Made by a program: the position numbers and the translations under genes
Notes under the pieces: model-generated
What the model was told of the DNA's origin: nothing
Seen by the model: the letters and a program-made list of their open reading frames with translations, nothing else
Database searches by the model: none
Part shown: piece after piece, positions 23,221-33,908 of the stretch
Layout of the letters: each line of letters begins with the position of its first letter
Numbering within the stretch: position 1 is the stretch's first letter
Source: Hydractinia symbiolongicarpus
Lineage: Eukaryota; Cnidaria; Hydrozoa; Anthoathecata; Hydractiniidae
Assembly: GCF_029227915.1 (NCBI RefSeq)
Contig: NC_079876.1
Coordinates: 23,684,001 to 23,748,000, forward strand
DNA: 64,000 nucleotides
Direction: 5' to 3'

Positions 23221-24078
23221 TTACGTGTACCGAACGTTGTTTTTTATACCGTGGTGGATATCTTTACTATCCGCACCATGTGAGATTAACAGTTGTGTAG
23301 CCTCAAAATGTCCGAACAAAGCTGATATTTGCACTGGTGTTAAATCTGAACAGTTTTTAAGAGATAAGTCTGCTCCATTATCTATTAAGAGTTCTAGAAT
23401 CTTCTTATTGCCTGAAGCGCAAGCTATATGCAAAGGAGATAACCCAGGGCGAATTATTTCATTTACGTCACAATTCGATTGATCTAATAATTTAGCCACT
23501 AGAGGGGTGTTACCTTCTAGCACTGCATTGTGAAGAGCGCTTTTCTTTTTGAGATTGCTTGATTTTTTCTTGCTTGAAAAAGAGTGACGCAACTTTTTCT
23601 GTTTAGAAGTTGTCTCGACTACGCTTCGATAAGTATATTTTGACAAAGCATCGATCTTTTCGTCTTTATTTTTAAGGCAATCTTCTGAACTATAGCTTCT
23701 AACCAATTCCTTCTCGTCGTCATTGTCTGTAGATGATGTACTTGTGTCGTCGTTTATAGCTGTAACTACCATCTTGTTTCTTAAAGATGACGTCATGACG
23801 GGTAAAGAAAACTTCCGATTCTTTATAACAGGAGAACTTACACCCCCTTTTTTCGATTTATCACTTTTAAATATTTTTTGCATTAGCGAATCTTTTTGTC
23901 GTGTTGATTTTTGTTTATACAGTTTTTCTCCAAGTTTGACATCCTGTTTCCCAGAACTGTGATCATTCGTCAGACTGGATCGTCGCGGTAAGTCTTCGTT
24001 ATGTTTGTCCGGAACTTCTAACAAGTCAGGTAAGGAATTACCCCTGTCCAATGTTGACAACGACTTGAAATTAGTCAT
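23221..24078 (-). CDS. Ankyrin-repeat protein, single exon, 285 aa
   Basis: An intron-less frame from ATG at 24078 to the stop at 23221. Residues 1-175 are low-complexity, rich in Ser, Lys and Asp (for example TSTSSTDNDDEKE and the basic run SFSSKKKSSNLKKKS), and probably disordered. Three ankyrin repeats follow: about 180-208 (SALHNAVLEGNTPLVAKLL), 211-241 (GLSPLHIACASGNKKILELL) and 245-273 (LTPVQISALFGHFEATQLL), each followed by an N- or G-rich turn such as DNGADL or SHGADS. The protein ends soon after with KNNVRYT. The repeat spacing resembles the small PP1-regulatory ankyrin proteins (PPP1R27 type), but I see no clear RVxF motif, so orthology is not claimed. No domain other than ankyrin is visible. 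It most likely acts as a protein-binding scaffold. Confidence 0.85.
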   Translation of the reverse strand: MTNFKSLSTLDRGNSLPDLLEVPDKHNEDLPRRSSLTNDHSSGKQDVKLGEKLYKQKSTRQKDSLMQKIFKSDKSKKGGVSSPVIKNRKFSLPVMTSSLRNKMVVTAINDDTSTSSTDNDDEKELVRSYSSEDCLKNKDEKIDALSKYTYRSVVETTSKQKKLRHSFSSKKKSSNLKKKSALHNAVLEGNTPLVAKLLDQSNCDVNEIIRPGLSPLHIACASGNKKILELLIDNGADLSLKNCSDLTPVQISALFGHFEATQLLISHGADSKDIHHGIKNNVRYT

Positions 24079-25529
24079 GTTCCCTGTATTAATTACTTTG
24101 AAAACTTTATCAGAGAAACAACGAGCCTTTAATTTTTTTATTTTTCTAGAGAAGCAAAATACGTCTTCTCCGGGTCACGTTATTTATCCAACTGAAAGAC
24201 ATCAATAATTACTCAAAATTAATCTCCCTGTCAACAATAGCGCACTGTTGGTTTCAAATGCCTATGTATTACCTCTATAAAACAAAATCTCTTGTTGATG
24301 AGTTTTAAAATTGTATAAAAAGAATGACGGCAGTAAAATTTGCTGAAATACTGCATTCCATTGCACAATTTAATCATGTCTTTTATTTCCTCTTTTTGAA
24401 TGGGTACTAAGTGGGTCTGAGTTTTTATCAGTAGCCGCTCAATTATTAAGAAGTATCAAAAATGATTCTGTAAACTTCGAACCTAGGTTGTTTTTTTTTT
24501 GCCTAACGTGCAACAACAGATTTGGGATTCGAATTTGCGAAGTTAAAAAATATTATAGCTGAATATTAAACAACTCCTCCGCAGAGAGGAACAAAAACCG
24601 TTATTTTAGGAACAAAGAATTTTACAAAACCAAAAATAATAATAATAAGCGGAATAACCAATCAAATCTCGGTATTACTGTTTTAAACCTTCCGTTATAT
24701 TCCGAGGTGCTTTACAGCCTCGATCCAGTGTCTTTGACAAGATAAAAGAAAAGCCCATATGTTTTCGGACATTAAATCTGTTCCTAGGTAACGTGTAGAT
24801 CTCATTATTTAGAGAGGAGATTAGAACCAACAAAATATGCCTTAATTTAATAATACTAATCTATCTTTGAAATCACACTAATTCGTTAAACACAAGTAAA
24901 CACAAATGAACAAGTAATCCTTGTCTTTTGTTAAACAGGGAAAAATGTCTATAAATAAACATCAATTTTTTATAGTTCGTGGGTGCATAAAAACATTCGC
25001 ATAGTTGCTATGTGAGTGTCTCTTGTTGCAGAAAGATAAAAGCTCTTTCTAAATATAACATTAAGCACATTTAAGCCACCATGACTAACATACCGTTATT
25101 CACCATGGCAACAATACCTTTTCCTCAGTAAAAGTCAATGCATCTCATTTTACAGCTGAAAAAACGGCCAGCAAATTACAAATATGATTGTGTCTGTTTG
25201 GTAATTTCATTAAAGATGGTGTTTTTAATTTATCTAATATCAACGCTTCTGATTTTTTCTCTTTTAATCAAATTCTAGAGAATCTTCTTGATAGTAAGTT
25301 CTTGTAAAATGTTGCGTGATGAAAGGAAATAACACACTCCATATAAGCCCTTTTGGAGAATTCTTAGTGAACAGCTCACAGAATCTGAAATAACAACGGC
25401 CATTGATATTCAAGAAGTGTGTACAATTTTAATTTTTTACAAATATACATACTAAACATATTACTAGTGGAATAAATATTCAAATCATATCGGAAAGATG
25501 ATATAATGGCGCCGATTTAATAGCTTTAT
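24079..25529. other. Intergenic, no gene recognised
   Basis: Presumed promoter and upstream DNA of the ankyrin gene, AT-rich. No motif, repeat or supported frame was recognised. Confidence 0.4.
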
Positions 25530-25955
25530 TCAATGAAAATCTCTCATTATGAAGAAGCTTTCTTTGATTTCAAGGTGGTAAGTGATGTTAGAAGCCAGAA
25601 CATTAAATTCGCCAAATGATGCACTGCCTATGATGATCACAGATAGCAGATTGTTTAGCATAGCATTAATTTTCAGGGCCTATATTCGAATGTGTTCACC
25701 GATCCTTGTTTTCAGGTGCCTATTTGTTTGGCCGTAATATCTGGTATTGCAGCCACCACACGTATAACGATAAACGACACCAGATAAAAGAACTTTGGGT
25801 ATTCCATCCTTGTATTTAGACACGTTAGATAGACGGGATCGTGTTCTATAAAACTCACAGAATGATCCGAAACACAGCACATACCATGCCTTAATTCGGA
25901 TTTTTGGTCTTTTGGAACTTGAGTGTCTATTTAAATCTGAGGTTGTGGAAATCAT
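25530..25955 (-). mobile_element. Second GIY-YIG retroelement fragment (different family)
   Basis: On the minus strand the frame from 25955 contains FYRTRSRLSNVSKYKDGIPK and GVVYRYTCGGCNTRYYGQTN followed by RHLKTRIGEH. This is the zinc-knuckle-like CxxC plus GIY-YIG arrangement of retroelement endonucleases. After the stop at about 25680 the homology continues to about 25530 in a shifted frame (FGEFNVLA..., LEIKESFFIMRD). The copy is frameshifted and lacks a reverse transcriptase. It is distinct from the copy at 5826-6347, as shown by the CGGC spacing and YRYTCGG motif. Confidence 0.75.
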
Positions 25956-26110
25956 GGTGACATATCTCTCAAAAGCATTCGATACCCTTGATCGTGATTT
26001 ATTACTGGCGAAAGCTGTATACGGGCATTATAATATAGATAAATGTCAGATGATTTTTCTTTTTTTAAAACACAATACCATCAAACTTAATGTTAAGAAT
26101 ATAACCATAT
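25940..26110 (+). mobile_element. LINE reverse-transcriptase scrap
   Basis: The plus-strand frame contains YLSKAFDTLDRDLLLAKAVYGH, close to the LSKAFDxxDHDxLLxKL motif of LINE reverse transcriptases (palm region A). The catalytic FADD region and everything else is missing. It overlaps and runs opposite to the GIY-YIG fragment, so two element pieces have been joined here. Confidence 0.6.
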
Positions 26111-28038
26111 TTTTCTCTAATTCTGTGAAGCTCACAGAATATCAATGCTTCAATTATCTAAATGTGTTTCCGGGAAATCTTCCATAAACTGCATTTACTT
26201 TCGCGGGCAGAAACTGTCGCGTTTTTTAGTTTATCCCTTTGTTTTTTTATCACAAAAAAACAACAACAACAAAAAAAAAAAAAAACGGGGGAATCTCAAA
26301 TTTACAATAACAGTTTTTATTCTGTGCTACGTACAAACAATTCTTGTATATCCCGATTTCTTGAAACAGTAATGAATGCATGCTGTTGATTATTAATAAG
26401 AATAATAATAAAAAAAGAGTTCTCGAATGATTTACCCTTGCGAATGAAGTTATTTTTGATTTTTGCAAGTTTTTTATGCGAAATTTGTCCAAAAAATACA
26501 ATACACCATTTTCCGCTTTCCAGCATTGATGTTTACATGTTTACAAAACACGAAAATTTCGACAAAATTTTTAAAACAGCAGGGCATTCGCATATGTTTT
26601 TACTGTTGGTGGTGAAATAGGGTTACGTTGTGCAGTACGAAATTGTTCTAATGATAGCTACAAGTTAAAAAGGTTAAAGGGGCTACGGACCAACAGCCGT
26701 TTCGTAGCCCCTTTAAAGAAAAATTTTGGTGAAGTGGACCAGACAACAAAAAATAAATGTTTGCCGTGAGTCATTTTCATTAATCTTCTGTTGTATTAGA
26801 AAATCATATGTATTTTTCACAACCACAACCTTGTTGTGACCATGTTGATATTATCAACAAATTAAAAAAGGATAACGTTAAACTATAATAAACAAGACGT
26901 ATGATATACGTAAACAACCTCGCGAATAAAGTTTACAAAAAGCTGTCAATCAGATTGTGATTTCTGTTACGAAGTTAGAAACGACATATTATGCTATTCA
27001 GATAGGCTATAATAGTTGTTACGCACTATGCAGTTATTTTTTCAAAATTGATTTGTGATATCTTTTTGAACGGAAAACTCCTCGAATTTGAAGGCCAGAA
27101 GAGGAATGCAGAAAGTTGATGGTTGTCTTCGTTTCTCTCTTACGTAATGTTGTGGAAATTTTGCAGACTACTTTCCAGGCATTTGGGAGACCTTAAGTCT
27201 ACTTACATTCACCTTTGTAAACTTTGATGGAGACACTTTTACTTTACCAGTTAGCTAAAAAATGATTTTGAACACTTATCTTATATAACAGCAAAAAAAA
27301 AAAAAAAGTAAAAATAATTACCAAGATGAGATTCGAACACACGACTACTCCCGTTTCGGTGCTCAGAGAGGCAAAATTTTCCATTCTTGTGGGACACATT
27401 TGCGTTTTAATACAAGCTCACGAGCCTGTAAAAAGTGGGTGTTTTTGTGGCAAAATTTTTGCGATTTTTTGACCCTGCAAAACTTTCTTCTCCTAAAGTA
27501 TAAACATCATACAATCTAGTAGTTTTGACATAAAGTTGGACGATTTATTATAACAAACGAAAACTTTTTCTGCTCATAATTCACTTCGCCCTCCATGACA
27601 GAACTATTTCAGGCTAAAAAAATGCACTTATTCTTTATTCTTTACAAAAGGCCAATCAAAAAGATGTTTTTTTGACATGTAAGCAATCGTTTTGCGCTGC
27701 ACACAATTATGTTCTTGTAAGGTGTAGCTGAATTCATTGATTATACCTTTACCGTCTTTCTCTTAATTTCCTGTTGCTTGAAGTCTGTTCCACATACATA
27801 TTTTATCGTGTTGATTTAAAAACATACGAATTTTGTTTGCAAACAAGTCTTCATACAAATGACATGTACTATTTAAACAATGCAGTACTTCCCAGCCTTT
27901 TACTTTCACGTACATTCTATCCTAATTGGTGAATAGTAGTTAGACAATCGACATGTGTGTTTCTAACAGATTTCGCTAAAACATAATCCAAAAAAGAAAA
28001 AAAAAAATGTAGAGTTGTTTGTCTTCCAGGGTACTAGG
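26111..28038. other. Intergenic with small repeats
   Basis: No gene was recognised. It contains A-runs at 26272-26285 and 27294-27307 and a short stem-loop at 26674-26716 (14-bp arms TTAAAGGGGCTACG). At 27320-27380 a minus-strand stretch resembles the T-arm of a tRNA (TTCGAAT flanked by a weak stem) followed by a long T run. It could be a decayed tRNA-derived SINE, but no full cloverleaf can be drawn. Confidence 0.4.
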
Positions 28039-28813
28039 TGAATTGCCCCCCCGGAGAGTTGCCCCGGGTGAATTGCCCCCCCCAGTAAATTGCCCCCTGA
28101 AGGATTGCCCCCCGGAGAATTACCCCCCGAGAATTGCCCCCTGGAAGATTGCCCCCCAATAAAATGAATTGTAATTTTTTTAAAAGAATCAGGAAATTAA
28201 TTTTGTTACGTGTTCAGCCTGGAATTGTTTTTATTTTGTTCTTATATTTTTTAGCAATTCCTAGCCTTTTGCTGCTATAAAAAGTGTACTTTTTCCTAAA
28301 AAGATATATGTATCTATTTTCTTTTTAAAACACAGTTTTTCGCAATGTTACAAATGATAAATCTAAGAAGAATAGGACAATCATTATTCAAACGAAATAA
28401 CACATTTTTTATAGCAATAAAAGAGACAAATTCGCTTAAAAACTATACAAAGTAAATGTGTATTTAAAAATTAGTATAAATGCTAAACTAAATGCAATGT
28501 ACAAAGTATTACAAAGCTAAGTTATGGGCAATACTGCATAGGTATTCCATGATACGACGATTGGGGTGTAGATGCAAAATTCTGGCGTTATTGCCAACAT
28601 ATCGTCTTCGTTGAGGTGGAGCAGGATGTTCTCCAAGAAAGCATCAAAGTATCGAAACACAAACAATAGCCACATCTCCTATTTGCATAATAGGCGATAT
28701 CGGCAGTTAAACAGCTGTTAGGGCGTGTACAAAAAATTGAAAAAAAATTTGAAGATCTCCGGGGGGGGGGGGCTATCTTCCAGGGGGCAATTTACTGGGG
28801 GGCAATTCTCCGG
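28039..28813. mobile_element. Foldback element with GC-rich GAATTGCCCC termini
   Basis: The left end (28039-28155) is a run of units of the type GAATTGCCCCCC, alternating with GGAGAA, AGTAAA and GGAAGA spacers. The right end (28755-28813) carries the same words in reverse complement (GGGGGCAATTTACTGGGG, then GGGGGCAATTCTCCGG). The interior is about 600 bp of AT-rich DNA. It has the structure of a non-autonomous foldback transposon with tandemly repetitive termini. No conserved transposase motif was identified inside. Confidence 0.75.
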
Positions 28814-29665
28814 ATACCGTTTTTCAGTACTTGTAAAGACAGACATCGTTGAATTTCGCCGCATATGACTAGCAACAACACTCGTGCTCATGTCCAATCA
28901 TATCATCAACTACTTTATCGGCTCAAAAAAAATCGACCCCAACCCTATGCTTTCAATAATATTTACTCGATTGCTTGACGTCAATCGTTCACGTCTAACT
29001 AGTCTCTTATTTGGTAAAATATGTCCACTTTAAAACGTAGCGTATAAAGACAGAAAGTAAATAAGAACAGGAAAGCAAAAACAAGGGAAATGTCAGCCTA
29101 ATCGCGAATAATACCGCTTTCGTATACAATATAAGCATCTAAAAACAGATTGGCCGAAGGCTTATTCCCCGAGTCTCAAGCTCACGGTACAGCGATCCAG
29201 CCAATAAAAATACATACGAAACTACGACATCTTCTAATTGGTTCATAATAAAAACTCTGCTAAAGGTTAGAAAAAAATAAACAAAAATCTATCCAATAAT
29301 AAATATTATAAAGAACAAAAAGCAACAATGATAAAGAGAACAAAAATAAAATTTTCTACTCTTGTTCTTCACATAATCAGGTCACGTGATAATCACACGA
29401 GACAGAAAGAATTAACAGAAGACTTTCTGTAGAAATTTAGAATAAGCAGAATTACCACGATTCAAAAACATCTGTATCATGTGACTATCAGTGACATATC
29501 GGACACTGAAACGAAAGTAGCGTCCGAGAGAAGCCGCATTTTAGTATTCAAACACGATTATTAACCCAACTAGAACAGGCGAGAATCCATGTGAATCGGA
29601 CGACAAAATACCGTCAAATAGCCTAACTTCAATCTTGCATGAAGGGTGCTTTCACATTATGTTTA
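28814..29665. other. Intergenic; 3' flank of the Ras-like gene
   Basis: No gene or clear repeat was recognised. The DNA adjoins the stop codon of the minus-strand GTPase gene at 29666 and probably contains its 3' untranslated region. Confidence 0.4.
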
Positions 29666-32600
29666 TCAGGCGATTCTGCAGTCTTTCTTACGATGCTCAC
29701 TACTGACGGAGCGAGCAGATTTACTCGGTTTTTGTAATAAGTCCGGGCGCACGCGATCTATTTCACTCATTATTAACTCAAAAGCTTCGTGAATGTTGAA
29801 ACCAGTCTAAAAGGAGAAATTGAGAATTCAGTCAGAAATTATACGAACAAAATTTTGTAAACGACTATCTAAAATTTGATAAACTATGAAAAATACATTG
29901 TAAAAATAAACCACTATCGTATTCCTACGCAAAAAGTTCGTTAGCGCGCCAAATATACTCCAGAAATTACGCACAAACATGTCGCGGTAAAATTAAGCTA
30001 CTTGTGGTACTTATGTTAAATATTATGCGAAATATGTCCATTTTGCTATTACGTAAAAGTTAATACGAGCGAACAGATTTTCTTCTGTTGCATGAATATA
30101 TAAACGCGCGAAAATTGATACGAACAAGTCAGCAATCCATGCTACAAATGTTTTCTAGCAACCACGTTACATGTTTTAAGTCGCAAAAAAAGCAGTGTTA
30201 TAGATCTTAAGGTCCTATAGATAATGCGATAGTATAATTAAACACATCTATCTATGCAAGTATTTGAAAACAGGGAGCTAATTTTGACAGAATTTAGTCT
30301 GATAGAAATTTCTGATGGTCACGCCCACTTTCGAAGGGTTCAAGTGAAAAAAACTTTAAGTTCTATGTAAAAAACTGAACAGTCGTCACCTTCGCAGAGG
30401 TTTCGATGTAAGGAACTCTAATCGAGGCAGCGTATTCTTCTGCTGTTTCTTGAGGTGTGTCTCGATCATTTTCTAAGTCCTAAAAAAATAAAAACGATAC
30501 AAGCACGAGGAACAAAACATTAATCTGGTAAATCCCATACAAAAAACATTATCCCAAGCAGAACCCAATTTTACAAAATAGCTACCTTTTTATTCCCTAC
30601 AATAATGCAAGGGATTCGTTGAGTCGAGTTTCTTGCTTCGTTCGCCGGCGGAAATATCTTGCTTCGTAGAGCTTGGAGATCGTTCCAGCTCGATAGAGAG
30701 TTTATTGCATACAAAATCATAAATGCGTCACCGGTCGAAAGTGACGAGTCTAGAAATGTCGTGAATTCTTCTTGTCCCGCCGTGTCCACAATTTCAACGT
30801 GATGTTGCCGACCACGATACGTCATCTACCAACAACAACAAAAAATAAAGATAGATAGATAGATAGATAGGTAGATAGATGTGCAATTTTACACCGCTAG
30901 CCACACAATTATCGAGGGATATACCCCATCTATTAATTCCAGGAGGGGCCATGGCTTAGATGGAGAATCTTAGATAGGGTCCGCGATCTACCAGACAACT
31001 CCCTGCAACATCCAACGGCCCACACAGTGCGCCATCTTCCCCATTTCCCTCACATGATTGGGGCTAATCCGGGCCAAAGTAATATCACTCGCCCATATTG
31101 AATCGTGGCAAAGAATATCGCCGTAGAAATATCCCTAAAATGCTGGATTTAAGCGCAATTTGCATGTGTTAAGGACAAGAATACGATACTCTTATCCACG
31201 AGAGTTCGGAAACGGACACAAAAAGAGCAAATTGATTAATCTATATGTCTTTGATAAGCTGCTTGCCGACACTTATTGCGGTAATTTTCATCTCGCCAAA
31301 TATTTTCTTTGATTCCGTTCCTTTTGTTATTAAATTGGTAGTACGCGAAGCTGACTAACGATATTCCAGTAAGGAATTTGGTTTGCTTATAACCGAACGC
31401 GCCTAATTTCTGACGACATTATACAAATACATGATTGTTATTAAGACAGCATGAGAAGAGCGTGACATGGTAAATAGCCAATAATTTTATTTAAATCCTG
31501 ATTGTTGAGGTTACCTGACCCCCTTTTACAATCCACTGAATGAATGAATTCACATTCTTATTTTTGGCGCTAAGATGGGACAAAATGTTATAGTGCTTTT
31601 AAGAAAAAAAATTATTGGTATTTTGCAGAATAAAATTTGGTTAGTAATTTGCAGAATGAGAATAAAGTACTTACCACCGTCTTGTAAGTTTCCTCTAAAA
31701 AAAGTGATAAAAGTGAGATAAAATAAAAATGTTGTGTATCTAACCCCCGGCTAAGCAGTTGGGCCAGCTTGAAGTTGAGCAAACCGCTGGACGCTTCGTC
31801 GAACAGGCGGCGACTGGTTGCATAATATATGCATCCAGTTAGCCACAAAAACAACAAACAAAAAACATGTTGCATTTGTGAAATATGTCCACGCAATAAA
31901 ATCGTGTAGTTCAGCATTTTTAAATCATTTTACTTACTACGTTGTTGTCAGTCTTAATACTCATTTTGTACACATTTGGCGCACTTTTGGGCACTGCAAC
32001 TAGACTAGGGGTTAGCCCGGACAATCATTGTTTGAAGCTTTCCAAGTTTGAAGCTAGGTTGCTCTACAAGTTACTAGGTGTTAAATTCAGTTGTTTAGCG
32101 CCGTTGTTAACGACAGTTTTTTGGCGAATTAACAAGTTAAAAATTAGAAGTATTTTAAGAAGTCTTGTACTGAATTTTTTAACACAAAATTCACCGTGTT
32201 TCGTTCAAATTTTTAAGAGTTTATAGGGAACTTTTAAACACTATCCATTAACAGTTCATAAAAAACTAAAAATCATTGTTTAAAGTAACAAATATAACAT
32301 ACCCATGGTGGGATCATAATACTAAAATAAAAATAAAATGGAAAGTTTAAACACAGAAAATAAAAAAGAAAAATTATAAAGCTTACCTCTTTTGTGAGAC
32401 ACGATAAAGCATAGATATACTAGAAGGTTTTTAGATAGCAGTGTCACAAAAACATGTCATACCAATTCGACACCTTTTACGAGGTATCAGGGATACCCTG
32501 TAAGAGGGGCGAGTTAATTATGTCGATTGCTGTCATTTTAAAGATATTTGTTTTAGAGGCGTTCCTTAATCCAATCATACCTGGGATTCTTTTGCCTGTG

Positions 32601-33908
32601 TAACAAGAAGTGGGGTGGGGGGAGGGGCATAAATTGTCTGCGGGTCATAAATCCCAAACTACGTACGTAAAACTTAACACAGTTGTAAAATAACTTAATA
32701 CATTTCAGGTGAAAAGAATTTGATGACGTCACATAGATTATTTCCTTTAATTTTTCACTTGCGGACTGTTTACCAAACATTGACTTAGTATTAAGAAAAA
32801 TGAATTTTAATTTTAAAAATATATATGTGAAAAGGTCCGTTTTTCCAGAAATATTGACACTACTTGGTACATTATCATTACTTGTTACATATGTAAAATA
32901 TTGTATTTAAATAAGGTCAAGGTAAGGAACAGAATATAATGACGTCATTTGCATCGCTAATTAGAAAATTTTTTATAAGACTTTGACCAGAGATTGGCTG
33001 GTGCATGGACAAAGTGTCCGCTAATCAGAGGTATCCGCTTTTTAGAGTGTCTGTTAATTGGAGAGAATACTGTATATCTAATACCCAATACCGTAAAATG
33101 CCGTAATCAAGCGCAGCCCTTAACAGCGGTGATAGTAACACATTGGTGCGCTGATTTGAGGATGCGCATATATTGGAGTATAAAAAGGTACAAGGTGAAA
33201 ACGATAGAATAACTGAAATATTTTTCTCAATGTGTATTGCCCTATAAAGTTTATATAAAGTATAAAGTAAAATTGATCTATATGCTCTAAAATGTCTCTC
33301 CTTAATCTTCGTCAGTTTTTTAAATCAGAATGAACAATGCTTTTTCGTAGTCAACAATATCAGAATAAACTCGCTTATCTTAAGGGTGCGCTTATAAACA
33401 GGAATAAAATTTTGATAAGGATTTGGTGTGCTTAACTACAGTTTGATTATAGCATTTTACGGTATGACCTTAACAACCCCTTAGTAACCACCCGGTGGCC
33501 ATCATACATGCAATAATAACTACCAAATACAACATGTTACAACACTCTTACATGAATATAAGCACTACTTCCGACCCACGAATTTTACACCCCCGGAAAG
33601 TATAGAAACAAAAAAATAAAATCCTCAATAAAAACTGGAATAAGTCACAAAATTCCAGCACTTAATCATGTGCCTAACAAAAATTTTATATCTGCAAGTC
33701 GCGGACACTACGTAAATACGGCTAATGTTTCCATTTGTTCGACCAGACAGGAAGCTTTTGTGACATCACTTACTTTACTCTCTCAGAACTTTAACATCGT
33801 AGAAAGCTCTCGAAATAAAATTACCTCGTTGAATTCATTTTTTAAAAATCTTATCGTCACACAACTTTTTCCCACACCACCACTTCCAACTACACACACT
33901 CTTAACAT
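29666..33908 (-). CDS. Ras-subfamily small GTPase with CaaX-like C terminus
   Basis: A membrane-associated GTP/GDP switch of the Ras subfamily. Exons, 5' to 3': 33908-33825, 32321-32303, 31694-31675, 30825-30586, 30479-30390, 29806-29666; all GT-AG and in phase; 197 aa. Motifs: P-loop GSGGVGKS (8-15), switch I YYDPTMEETY (29-38), DTAGQEEF with the catalytic-type Gln (55-62), GNKKD (118-122), ETSAK (147-151). The C terminus is HRKKDCRIA: basic residues before Cys-Arg-Ile-Ala, compatible with a prenylated CaaX box. Exons 2 and 3, which encode switch I, are only 19 and 20 nt. A pyrimidine tract plus AG about 30 nt upstream of the ATG suggests a 5' untranslated exon. It does not match RAS, RAP, RAL, DIRAS or RERG clearly enough to name it; the effector loop differs from canonical Ras (PTMEET against PTIEDS). 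Confidence 0.93.
30849..30880. repeat. (AGAT)n microsatellite
   Basis: About eight AGAT units, one with a G change, just upstream of exon 4 (minus-strand sense) of the Ras-like gene, inside intron 3. Confidence 0.95.
30898..31113. repeat. Dispersed repeat family, copy 1
   Basis: It contains TATCGAGGGATATACC, CCAGGAGGGGCCATGGCTTA, CTACCAGACAACTCCCTGCA and CGCCCATATTGAATC. These words recur in the same order at 53838-53990 and 57335-57487. It is non-coding and possibly a SINE; a polymerase III promoter is not clear. It lies in intron 3 of the Ras-like gene. Confidence 0.75.
33091..33462. mobile_element. MITE with CCGTAAAATGC termini and TA flanks
   Basis: The left end CCGTAAAATGCCGTAATCAA pairs with the right end TTGATTATAGCATTTTACGG: the outer 11 bp match perfectly and the match then becomes imperfect. 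TA flanks both sides (33089-33090 and 33463-33464). The 372-bp body is non-coding. It lies in intron 1 of the Ras-like gene. The outer bases CCGTAA are shared with the MITE at 12496, suggesting a related transposase source. Confidence 0.75.
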
